Shown one piece after another: positions 16,401 through 22,222 of a DNA stretch of 34,556 nt. The notes beneath the pieces were generated by a model. The model searched no databases, was not told the DNA's origin, and saw only the letters and a program-made list of their open reading frames with translations. Source of the stretch: a virus; IMG/VR virus record IMGVR_UViG_3300022920_000021, positions 1 to 34,556 of that record; one strand, 5' to 3'. The position numbers and the translations under genes are program-made. Numbering within the stretch: position 1 is the first letter of the stretch; each line of letters begins with the position of its first letter.

Positions 16401-17035
16401 GCGCCAATGGGCGAACCTGTTATAAGCCCTCCTCCTGCGCGACCAATCGCACTTGCCGCTACCCCGCCAAGGGATGGGGCCAAAGATTCCATTGTTAAAT
16501 CCCACAAAGCACCGGGGCTTGTGGCGAATCCTGCGGCTGTTTCAAGCAGTCCTGCATGTGGACCAAGTTTTCTTTGCAGTTGATATAAATCCTCAGACTG
16601 ACCTAACGCGTTCAAATCCTTTGTATTCTCTGCGATGCCTTCTATGTCGCCAGTAGCAATATCAAGCGCCTGTTCTGCACGATTCCACCCGCGTTGAAGC
16701 GGTTTGCCAGTGCTTTCATACAGTGCGCTCGCCAGGCGATCATACAGACCGGGCTGTTCTGGCTCTGCTGGTACAGGCACAGGTGATGGCACAGTAGGTG
16801 CGCTTGCAATCTTCTGATCCGGAATCTCAACTCTAGGTGGTTCAGGAACTGGATCGGCAATGCGCTCATCGGGAAGATCAATTACAGGCGCTGCTTCGGG
16901 CTGATAGCCCATACGGCGATCATATTCACCGCGATCCATATCGGAGTAATGATTATTGTAAAAACCATCGGCTAGTTCTTTATCCGAAAGATCGCTGTAC
17001 TCTGGATATTTCTCTCTAAGCGCCTGTAAGCTCAT
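7475..17035 (-). CDS. 3186-aa polyvalent virion protein: ParB-like, methyltransferase-like and metallopeptidase-like domains
   Basis: A giant multidomain protein. Residues 165-375 are Gly/Ala-rich and hydrophobic; 485-830 match a DdrB/ParB-like domain (VESGNGRVAAIRGAY); about 1453-1665 is a phage-type cytosine methyltransferase-like domain with a motif-I analogue (FLFEESGVAREPW), FPPCT with the candidate catalytic Cys1518, ENP at 1564-1566, KPTSLWGNF and PEGFSYAFFMAN; about 1850-2200 is an LPD1-like metallopeptidase domain with HEWGH at 1945-1949, a coiled-coil insert (2036-2145) and ELFARAFES after it; the last 700 residues are helical with hydrophobic stretches (about 2720 and 2975), like LPD38 ends. 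Known for polyvalent proteins: they are packaged and enter the cell with phage DNA. Linkers are acidic and repetitive; the end is PER-repeated and highly charged. Confidence 0.9.
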   Translation of the reverse strand: MSLQALREKYPEYSDLSDKELADGFYNNHYSDMDRGEYDRRMGYQPEAAPVIDLPDERIADPVPEPPRVEIPDQKIASAPTVPSPVPVPAEPEQPGLYDRLASALYESTGKPLQRGWNRAEQALDIATGDIEGIAENTKDLNALGQSEDLYQLQRKLGPHAGLLETAAGFATSPGALWDLTMESLAPSLGGVAASAIGRAGGGLITGSPIGAALGGAAGAGAAEGATEYYLVIAEEMAESGYDMTDPRSIRLAFSDRSFMEKAKERALKRGIGIGLFGMFSAGIAGNLADPVTRVASKVDDVADASTLGKLAGGSAEIAVQGASGSAGEATAQALAGDEYDPFSIVAEGFGEVVPGAVESGIGYASNKVDWEKNQLKVSDLFPESAPESAPESSVPSDQQMVPVGQPGDDDFLLEGPDTGVVTPDVNGDNGPSGPPPPMGSAPFQSEGQNEPPVSPSGEQAVQPISGVPATVSGSDRSKVSTAKGREVDTQWRIVEASSLTTSDQEDYDPALQPRDRGNRAASTAQINDIQNNLDPARLGASPEADRGAPIVGPDGMVESGNGRVAAIRGAYEADGADGYRTWLSETTEQEVDDFDQPVLVRVRDTEMTPEDRQAFAIEANESATGSFSATEQANTDAARIDTATLSLLQPEDITGVNNREFIGRFLQNMNPAERAEFMQDDGTLSAPGVNRIQAAVLAVAYGDKDNRTSNATLSRMLESTDNNVKSITGAMLDVAPQFAQIREDTAAGRVDAEWDISAKLVEAVETVSQIRSNGRSVQEFIDQDGLFGDKDPIVDELIRAFYNDDLSRAAGRKSIADALKFYAEAAISSGQAIDMFNETGDPKGVLSEGRQRAQGQEIQEKPEAQDNTGGAESPAPDAGVNGEVSPTEQRPGDGEESGGPVAATGQRLPVEGTPASDTEGRTETETEVDPVKQLEEFHEGFEEKTATIDGREYEARHVIEDRGTFQRYFVDGQPIENFGDHINELAIELKSPNLDVHYAEENHEKKIPKDKQAEVEAVAKDFATARLAELRKDPRHTWTIADLAKNAQEALDHPSISDWLYQAGSMLDLNVLDAGNYMNKVNGRPVQSYYTGTALYVPTEDGTYYKLAGKPLLRMYAGWAETQPVTTETETEAEADPVEQSELPSDLPVKKVLDQLVKKATQDREKTDGKTGSSPVVEYLGSDIQAESSVTEKGAKRTRFLLDGKAISRKKLEEYLDEVRGQEPESVEGEAEGTSKNPADKEEGESSGQEQELPASIENPEAHRQARANLKEANKEAEKLRGTLIEERLAEVLWNFEYSLDGLEYGWIEVSIDRSDAAYLFEYYGDAEGFYEKMNDFLLEIPEYVAREEGRDHDETYWKRFGPRDDNNKFEFQEQPKGTMYEEFQDENIPVEYRKTTNWEVELFSNDQVTLTMHKRNKVDVVSYDEATEIVEGWKSHAKNQILDESGIDGELNKKKSVIFLFEESGVAREPWIEAGFTVYAWDAKNGVDISDIDVDVLYGKLENEDHVYGVFAFPPCTVLSSSSNARSFPAADADGRTEAAKQLVFDTLDIIEKTRPAVWFIENPRGSRIGQSMGPTPRNPDQEAWSVTGLGKPALNYSHYHYGDDFNKPTSLWGNFRTDLPTANLGGSDKGTANTPGGKNRKAKQARSKFPEGFSYAFFMANNYLDATDAQNLHWHFPQSTGAIDAALAAGVPARDIYEAAIGMAGRWDDGANASSDIYDLVVDRQSNSDQDTDQQDTDNDDADLTDNLPSSLNDSAVGAKTGKEPTGPESGRGASGGSDGVKRVARRKIKARKKKRDKNKIPDLAPKRKKVTSSPYESMFWHLSNGDDREVALLATMSIEEQLKKAKMMVANRYGFKSVHIGAKANPREAMDALLDAYENLRNMAAIVGMRDTAVGFEGNLILSLVNTLGNKDTRGMFQWNYRSGFESSTLSLARRADSFAHEWGHALDLYLQMYNAMVRQPDGSYKFNVKALTHRGGSENPAHNIGATGQSRQGLTPRREVGYKIDEAVRNITRALFFNKDPEPYLELKGRARNLTSQLEADNKEVKKVSKKLETRIGWRDQENEKITRAEGLLRSALDKLGRQRRGSKNYENTVSAIDTHTSNIEKWKKTRDEYQAEVDTLRARKSLLEKRIADSDQEKKTLNKDAKELLADMISEFAQSSNYADVLTSGEQGTYFGIPTELFARAFESYIGRKIGQAQGSEFMSGSEDYYDNNSDQLMQLIYPSEVDRNRIDQAFDDLFVALGDHRVFGTPQQRDVKLPAPFSRLDAEINEAVNDRSSESGMKKAWNATMNDLSGLRRLYNKRTQIKELAADARQVASVKYLNEWVSGTTLSTARGTLLGLIAKYEGNRPLQAELRKVLRKIATDPGAGGDQPRTLEEDIDITFKQQMNKLGNIFRGYKIDVDNDEQMADLREILTRPYESQVVEARKMLDEAKLILDEIEENWPKKPTKKDVKNLAAAKAHLANSRRRHGVLSASLEDFENRVKTGDNNVAKAGQAIRKLMDDQYNAANDAHIGMGYVMTQGYLPRILDSEKVENDREGFLAAATIVYEDQRRSETFKLRTQIRENEGNDAKVDELKQELAQWSARDPRQMAEEWLYEQTVSEFFAAEKSGPPQTFAKARTLPASAEILLADYYITDVDVAIHGYLQSTSRRIAWAKRFGPKNDILFDHQDELYSRGIKDDDLKLVNRAVKIAAGAYKPVVAEEGNTANWMFHLGNAAMLVNTLFVSIPEPIVAGFRSGDVKDSVRAMGETMKDLLNATDSARARREMAEFIGLTGDIISDNIMHNKMMMNGSDSQQMQAFMSNIFRAIGVFGYTQASRRGVSTIAHKALRTEAGRLLNGSDREKVSAKDALGELGILAKDQEKFAEWVLKLVDSPRKGQLENPDEAPLVDYYITAMNRFVDQSIQNPRAVDRPAIAFSPLGRLLTSLMSFSSTFQRNVIIAQGKKAITGTKKLKAGEAKWDESAAYTMNIMSVVALLIAGQMAMRLARDVWKDPFGEDEDGNTRAQRTINRWTDDPFRALLDGLSVAGFFGMTDPVYQAESSFKYNRSLHETAIGAVPSYYLGHLQDIMKGITDDSDTNTAEWKAWKAGYQLTAGIGLPFVTNAAAATGPLAWITLSKGSGPQAAEAFATFMAGDKGAPDDESPYDEYLRQREEAAEKRANQRKRPERPERPEREERK
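14248..14493 (-). CDS. Nested 81-codon polybasic protein inside the giant gene (out of frame)
   Basis: In a second minus-strand frame, GTG at 14493 is preceded by AAGGGGG six bases upstream and directly by an in-frame TAA. It encodes a strongly basic protein: GRKGKKSKKNRKRK at the start, then a convincing amphipathic helix region (TLAELRVLRRMQESMAKSAQ and AKKAADLLQRLDNDYLLKEH), and a KPKPK end. The host frame here (residues about 848-929) is a low-complexity Pro/Glu/Ser/Gly linker that can tolerate constraint from a second frame. It looks far more protein-like than ordinary shadow frames in this gene. A DNA- or RNA-binding or virion-packaged basic protein is conceivable. It may still be chance. 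Confidence 0.4.
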   Translation of the reverse strand: MKVGNGRKGKKSKKNRKRKITLAELRVLRRMQESMAKSAQQNKDPAMAKKAADLLQRLDNDYLLKEHQQAIPKGGPKPKPK

Positions 17036-17049
17036 TATTTTTTACTCTA

Positions 17050-18138
17050 TTATCTTATTCCAGCGGGGTCACGGTTTGGTCGCGTTGTTCGCGTTGTTGG
17101 TGGTGGCGTTGCTGTTAAGTCGGACGGTATCCTTGTCGCTGATGGTAGTGTGTCCGAGATAATCCCCTTTTTCCACGGCTGAATCTTCCATCTTCTCGCA
17201 AGCTCTGCCAGAACTTTTGATGAATCACCGCCGTATTCCGGTTTAGCGTAAAGGTCCATTGCGTCCGTAAATACCCCAGTATACCCCTCGTCACCGGGCC
17301 TTACGCCTAAACTCCCTTCAATTAATTCAGTTATCCTAAGTACCTCTTGAGCATCAATATCTATGCCCAATTTCCGTTTCGCATGTGTTGCTGCGGCTGC
17401 TGATCCATGTTCAAGACCGTCACTTGTGAACAGCGAGTAATTACCAAATTCATCCATATCAAGTATATCCGCAAGCTCTGCATTCAATGCCGAGTTTTTT
17501 CCGCCCCTGCTTGTTAGGTCACCAAACACACTACCAAGCATGTCATATTTATTGTTAAGTTTTGCAAGGTCTTGATCTAACGTGCCATTCAAGTTTGCGA
17601 GGTCTATATCATGTCCGGCTTCTCTGTCTGACAATTGGCCTTTGTGGCCATATTCTGCACCCAAGTAATCCAACTTAATATCACCCTCAAAACTTGCAAG
17701 GTCTTTTTTGTTATTGAGATCGTCAGTGCCTTCCGCTTTTCTTCGATAGTAACTTGCGTTTCTAGGCATTAATTCAATCATCTGCTCTGTGGTGAATATA
17801 CTAGCTAGATCATTCTCTGAGACATAGTTGGACCACAATTCTGGGTCAATCGAACCATCCTCTCTGTACATGCCCGGCATAGCCGCAGCTAAACCAGTCA
17901 TAGCCTGTGACTCGCGTTCTGTTTTATTCGCAGCAATCTCATCCTGCTCCTTCACGCGCGCCCGATCTGCCTGTGCAGTCAAGATACGCTCACGCACCAG
18001 CTCGTCCTGCGGGTTCCCGTAAATGGCGGAAGATAGATTGTTCGCTATCTGGCCCATATAAGGGTTGTTGAAAAAGGTACTGTTTCTGCCGGGAGCAGCA
18101 GCGTAAGCACCGTATCCGGGTTTTTGTATAGTAGACAT
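17050..18138 (-). CDS. 362-aa probable internal virion protein
   Basis: No named family recognised. The N-terminal part (STFFNNPYMGQIANNLSSAIYG, then a charged helix RERILTAQADRARVKEQDE) and the long helical middle (DLANLNGTLDQDLAKLNNKYD) resemble internal or ejected proteins of podoviruses, which form a channel for DNA. The C-terminal part is Pro/Thr/Arg-rich and unstructured (TATPPPTTRTTRPNRDP). It is placed between the 283-aa protein and the giant polyvalent protein, exactly where ejection proteins lie in related phages. The stop is 14 bases before the giant gene's ATG. Alternative: a tail or chaperone protein. Confidence 0.7.
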   Translation of the reverse strand: MSTIQKPGYGAYAAAPGRNSTFFNNPYMGQIANNLSSAIYGNPQDELVRERILTAQADRARVKEQDEIAANKTERESQAMTGLAAAMPGMYREDGSIDPELWSNYVSENDLASIFTTEQMIELMPRNASYYRRKAEGTDDLNNKKDLASFEGDIKLDYLGAEYGHKGQLSDREAGHDIDLANLNGTLDQDLAKLNNKYDMLGSVFGDLTSRGGKNSALNAELADILDMDEFGNYSLFTSDGLEHGSAAAATHAKRKLGIDIDAQEVLRITELIEGSLGVRPGDEGYTGVFTDAMDLYAKPEYGGDSSKVLAELARRWKIQPWKKGIISDTLPSATRIPSDLTATPPPTTRTTRPNRDPAGIR

Positions 18139-18140
18139 AA

Positions 18141-18992
18141 TTAAGGCCCGTATCCGATTGGAGGAGTAGGTTTCGATTTAAGACCGGCCAGCATAGCTTG
18201 CCACCAAGGTGTGTTTCCGCCCAAAGCAGCTGGAGCCGCCATCACTGGCTGGTTCATCGTGGCGGACAGATTCGCTATTTCCGTGAGTCCTCCTACATCA
18301 ACCGCTGTTGGATTAAGACTACCGGGCAAAGTAGAGGCATTGGCTGCTGCACCGGCCTGTGCGCCCGCATTAGCAGGGGCAGCCAGCGCAGCCGTACCAG
18401 TAACCATCGAGGCCATAGATAATAGATCAGCAGCTGTACCCCAGCCCTTACCCTTTTCTTGAGCGGCCATCAAATCAGCTTGCAGAATATTGTTATTACC
18501 CCGCATATTCATGTTGCCCTTGCGTATATCGTTCTGATTGATCTGCGCCTGGCGACCTTGAGCGCCCATAACCTGACCGACTGAACGCATGTTACCCATC
18601 GCATCAGCCATCTGCTGGGAATAACGCTTGGCACCCTGCTGCCGCCGATCTGAATAACTGGACCCTCCGGAATTAATAACAGCATCCGTAGACTTATTAT
18701 TTGCAGTAGCAGCGGTATTCGCCTGGCCACCCACATCAGCCTCATACCTCTGGGCTTGCTTAAATATATCACCCAGCTCCTGACCCTTGCTCTCTATCTG
18801 GCCCGAACTATCCTCATACAGGGCTTTAGTCGCAGCGGCCCTTGCCTCGTTTTGATCGGCTTCCCTCTTGTTCGCATCCATGTTTCTACGCTGGGCGGAA
18901 CTGGCGGCCTTATCTTTCTTTTTTTGCGACTGCTGATTCGCGGCCATTGATGCTGCCGCGAGAGCTATAGGTATCCAAACTGGGATGGCCAT
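18141..18992 (-). CDS. 283-aa probable internal virion (ejection) protein
   Basis: The protein starts with a hydrophobic helix (MAIPVWIPIALAAASMAANQ) followed by a Lys/Gln/Asn/Ala-rich region, and has a second Ala/Gly-rich hydrophobic stretch near residue 190-220 (LLSMASMVTGTAALAAPAN). Low complexity with many Gln, Asn, Ser and Ala residues is usual for small ejection proteins such as T7 gp14 and P22 gp7/gp20 that line the DNA channel through the envelope. It sits two bases after the previous stop in the internal-protein group. I see no catalytic motif. A membrane-inserting role during DNA entry is inferred from composition and position. Confidence 0.7.
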   Translation of the reverse strand: MAIPVWIPIALAAASMAANQQSQKKKDKAASSAQRRNMDANKREADQNEARAAATKALYEDSSGQIESKGQELGDIFKQAQRYEADVGGQANTAATANNKSTDAVINSGGSSYSDRRQQGAKRYSQQMADAMGNMRSVGQVMGAQGRQAQINQNDIRKGNMNMRGNNNILQADLMAAQEKGKGWGTAADLLSMASMVTGTAALAAPANAGAQAGAAANASTLPGSLNPTAVDVGGLTEIANLSATMNQPVMAAPAALGGNTPWWQAMLAGLKSKPTPPIGYGP

Positions 18993-19002
18993 TTGTTTAC
19001 TC

Positions 19003-19680
19003 CTAACTAATCGTTGTGCCGGATGATCCGGAGTTATTTTGAGGGAACAGCCCGGTGTTGTACTTCGATTGGCCCCGGCGCTCCAGATCGGCCTGTGTCG
19101 CTAAACCAAATGTCGCATCAGTAAACAGCTGGCCCAGAGGCTCATAAGGTGCCGGAGTGCCAACATAGTTTATTCTCGATGCCGCATCTGCCATCGCGCC
19201 CGTACTATCTGCCGTAGACTGAAGCTGGAGAATCACCGACTCCTGCGCATTCTGTACCTCAGATCGCTTTTGCTCTGCGGCACTGGTAGCCCGATCAGCA
19301 AGGTCAGATCGCTGAATATTCATCTGTTCTTCTAAGTCAGCAAACTTGTCCACGCCAGTAGAGCTGCGCTGTGTAGACTGACCCTGCGCATCGTTATATG
19401 TTCCAAAGCCATCGGCTGTTCTCCGGTAGATACCACCACCCTGACCTGAATCATTGAGGGCCGCACCTAACGCCTTATTCGCGTCCAGCTGCTTTTTCTC
19501 AAGCTGCGGTTGATAATAGGAGTTATAGTCGCTAGAGATTTTTTTGTAGAAATCCTCGCCAAACTCTGCGGCAAAAAGATTCCGAACATCAGTTGTCCCT
19601 TTCTCGATCTTCGCTCGCCGCGCCTTCTCAAGCTCCGCTTGCTCTCGCGCGTATCTGTCGCTTCCGCTACCACTACCCAT
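19003..19680 (-). CDS. 225-aa Gln/Ser-rich probable internal virion protein
   Basis: A low-complexity protein opening MGSGSGSDRYAREQAELEKARRAKIEKG, with a charged helix, then FAAEFGEDFYKKISSDYNSYYQ and a central coiled-coil-like part (KFADLEEQMNIQRSDLADRATSAAEQKRSE), and a Gly/Ser/Asn-rich tail. No membrane segment or enzyme motif. Its start codon shares a base with the stop of the HlyC-like gene (TAATG) and the next gene begins 10 bases later. Position between the nozzle and the ejection proteins suggests a virion component of the short tail or interior. A scaffold-like chaperone cannot be excluded. Confidence 0.7.
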   Translation of the reverse strand: MGSGSGSDRYAREQAELEKARRAKIEKGTTDVRNLFAAEFGEDFYKKISSDYNSYYQPQLEKKQLDANKALGAALNDSGQGGGIYRRTADGFGTYNDAQGQSTQRSSTGVDKFADLEEQMNIQRSDLADRATSAAEQKRSEVQNAQESVILQLQSTADSTGAMADAASRINYVGTPAPYEPLGQLFTDATFGLATQADLERRGQSKYNTGLFPQNNSGSSGTTIS

Positions 19681-20102
19681 TAATGCCTCCTAACCGGCAT
19701 TGAACCGATCTTCTCTCTTTTCGTCCGATACCAAAATACTGGCATCCCGGTTATATGTTTCGATTTACGCATACGCCTGGCGAACTCTGCACCCGAACCC
19801 GGTTTTGCCACCATGTCCACACACCATAACGCAACACCGCTATCCCACTGATCCATTTCTAGCCACTCGCCAGCAAGGTAATGAGCTATTCCATCCTCAT
19901 CGAGCATGGCCCATGTGCAGAAAGCTACTGGCTCAACGCCCTGTAAACCAAACGCCATCTGCTCATGTATTGCCGGATTAACAACCCAAGACTCAAAAGA
20001 CTTGAGGCTGCGCCCATGCCAGTCCGGCTGACTCAGAGCAATATCCATTGCACATGAAATACACTGGTCAAAACCCAGCATTGACGCATGTACAAGGTTC
20101 AA
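19680..20102 (-). CDS. HlyC-family toxin-activating lysine acyltransferase-like protein
   Basis: 140 residues that follow the RTX toxin activator family (HlyC/ApxC) closely. The segments NPAIHEQM, EPVAFCTWAMLDEDGIAHYL, QWDSGVALWCVDMVAKPG and ARRMRKSKH align by eye with the HlyC layout of substrate His, Trp-Leu-Glu strand, SG-x-x-x-W, then ID-x-x-AP-G. The two catalytic residues of the family, His and Asp, are kept as His46 and Asp96. HlyC transfers a fatty acyl group from acyl carrier protein to internal lysines of a toxin. No toxin is encoded here, so the acyl acceptor may be a virion protein or a host protein. It is embedded between nozzle and internal-protein genes, overlapping both (4 nt and 1 nt). 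Confidence 0.78.
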   Translation of the reverse strand: MNLVHASMLGFDQCISCAMDIALSQPDWHGRSLKSFESWVVNPAIHEQMAFGLQGVEPVAFCTWAMLDEDGIAHYLAGEWLEMDQWDSGVALWCVDMVAKPGSGAEFARRMRKSKHITGMPVFWYRTKREKIGSMPVRRH

Positions 20103-22222
20103 CCCGGCTGCTCCCCATCTGTGTAATGGAAAGCCAGATTTCCGATCTTTGCAGGGCCATCGCCTTTGTGCTTCAACCGGAAACTCACATGAGTACCGTA
20201 TCCTTGCAGGAATACACGCTGCTGGCGGTAGGTAGTCCCGCCAATAGACGTAGCTACTTTCTCCAATAAATCTTCATCAGAATAATCCAGACCCATTTCT
20301 AATTCCCAGCTATTTAGCAACGCCACATCAACGCCCACAAAGTTTTTCTGTGTGGCTGGCTTACCGGCTGACAGATACGGTATTTGAACCTCTACCTCCA
20401 TATCAGAATCGTAATCGTCTGCTGCTCCCTCGACAGGATACTTCCCGTAGACATAAAGATTTCTGCGATCCCGACAGTACATGCGAGCAGAGTCAGTAAC
20501 CAAGTCTTCGCAGAAAAACGGAACGTCCCAGATAGACCATGCGGCAATCTTTGTGTTTGCGTAAAAACTAAAGACAAACATTTTATTGCCCATCGACAAA
20601 ATGAAGCGCCCATCAGAAGGCTCTATAACGCCATCTGTGAACTCCAATAGAAACCCAATGTCAGTAATTGCGTCCCGCACCAAATCGTCTACAGGGTTGC
20701 CTACATCGCTGGCAAATCCCTCTCCTGATAACTCCCGCGACTGAACCGACCTGATGCCAGTCTGGTCAAGGTAAAAAATATCTGTGTTGCCAAATTCAAC
20801 AACTGATTTGGGCGCGTATGTCCCAGTATTATGCAGAACGCTTCGTAGGCTGTTGCGATCCGGGTCACTATAAACGTCCCAGATATATATAGCCTTGGAG
20901 GCGAATACCGCCAAGCTGCTCTGGAATACGCCCAATGAGGTGAGGTTGGCTGCGTTCCTGCCACCCTCGGTTGAATGGTCCCTGTACCACGCACCATCAG
21001 ATTCTGGCGCCCATTCTGCCGGGTTGCCTATCGCGCTGGACCGGAGCATTCCGTTATACCCGCCCACTGTATACATTTTGTTTTTATACTGGAGCGCGTT
21101 TATTCCGGGGGTCCATGCGTCATTGTCTGGCAGAGCCTTAACCAATCTTTGTGGCTGGCCACCATCAGGATTTTCTGGCCGCTCCCCTCCGCGAGTTACG
21201 CCGCCACCAAATGATGCCGGATTAGGTATCACATTCCACAGGCCATCGTTGTCGGAACCCACCGAAAGCTGAAAACCATTGAACCCTGCGCCTGGCTCTG
21301 CAAATGCGATGAATATCTTTCCTCTATCTGACTTCGCGTGAAAATTAGAACTCCCGGTTGGCGGACTAAATGCGTTTATAGCATCAGCTATTTTCTTGGT
21401 CGCCATTGCTGGTGTATCGGTAGGCAGCAGAATAAGCTCTTGTACCGGATCGGCAGTCAGGTCTTCCCTGTAAATAACGTGCGTGAATATCTCTTGGAAT
21501 TCCCCAGTCCCGCCATACGCTCGGACCGCCATAATGGCCTTGACTCTAGTGTCTGACTGGCCTTCCGCGTCTTCTGTCGATTTAACAAGCCGGGTTTCCG
21601 CGAATGATCGACCACCACCTACTGGATAAATATCCGGCTCTGGTACTGGGTCTTCGTCAGGATTGTCTGTGTTTATATCTATAATCGGCCCTGCTTCCTG
21701 CACCAGAACCATTTCTAAATTGTCTACGTTCGGACCTTCCTCGCCGTAGAAACACTGAACGCTGCCACTTTGAAACTGAGCAACCAGAAATAGCTTGTTT
21801 TGGAAATAGCGCACAGCCCTGACAAAAACCATTGGATCATCATCAGGCTCCCATGTAGGCGGGTCTTCCTCGTTTTGTGGAGGAACCATTACATGGTGAC
21901 GCGCTAAGTGATACGCCACCCCCGGAGCAGTGCCAACGCCAGGCGTACTACCAAACACATGGTAGGTGCCGCCCTGTATTGGGGTTTGCGAAATAGATGG
22001 ATCGTCTGACTCAGGTATGTACTCAGCAATAGCCTCAACAAATAAGCCGAATGACTGTTCAGGAAGACTACGAATTTTATTGAAAGACTTCCTTTTTTCG
22101 ATTTCACCCCCGCGAGTAATCACCATGTTCCTGCCGCGAATCAATGATCCCGGCTCGGTGGTTTCAATCATCCTGCGGGTATCTAAACCGTGGACGAAAT
22201 CTTTAACGAGGTAATAAGCCAT
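20099..22222 (-). CDS. Tail nozzle / tubular protein B-like virion protein
   Basis: A 707-aa, mostly beta-strand protein. The start (YYLVKDFVHGLDTRRMIETTEPGSL) and the segment NMVITRGGEIEKRK are like podovirus nozzle proteins (T7 gp12, P22 gp10 type), which begin with a similar strand and loop pattern. Further segments such as GGYNGMLRSSAIGNPAEW and DIFYLDQTGIRSVQSREL suggest a propeller-like fold. The protein closes the lower end of the neck and connects to the fibres. The ATG shares a base with the stop of the fused adaptor-fibre gene (TAATG). No enzymatic motif. Size is close to T7 gp12. Identification is by fold landmarks and gene order, not by a clear sequence family. Confidence 0.72.
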   Translation of the reverse strand: MAYYLVKDFVHGLDTRRMIETTEPGSLIRGRNMVITRGGEIEKRKSFNKIRSLPEQSFGLFVEAIAEYIPESDDPSISQTPIQGGTYHVFGSTPGVGTAPGVAYHLARHHVMVPPQNEEDPPTWEPDDDPMVFVRAVRYFQNKLFLVAQFQSGSVQCFYGEEGPNVDNLEMVLVQEAGPIIDINTDNPDEDPVPEPDIYPVGGGRSFAETRLVKSTEDAEGQSDTRVKAIMAVRAYGGTGEFQEIFTHVIYREDLTADPVQELILLPTDTPAMATKKIADAINAFSPPTGSSNFHAKSDRGKIFIAFAEPGAGFNGFQLSVGSDNDGLWNVIPNPASFGGGVTRGGERPENPDGGQPQRLVKALPDNDAWTPGINALQYKNKMYTVGGYNGMLRSSAIGNPAEWAPESDGAWYRDHSTEGGRNAANLTSLGVFQSSLAVFASKAIYIWDVYSDPDRNSLRSVLHNTGTYAPKSVVEFGNTDIFYLDQTGIRSVQSRELSGEGFASDVGNPVDDLVRDAITDIGFLLEFTDGVIEPSDGRFILSMGNKMFVFSFYANTKIAAWSIWDVPFFCEDLVTDSARMYCRDRRNLYVYGKYPVEGAADDYDSDMEVEVQIPYLSAGKPATQKNFVGVDVALLNSWELEMGLDYSDEDLLEKVATSIGGTTYRQQRVFLQGYGTHVSFRLKHKGDGPAKIGNLAFHYTDGEQPG

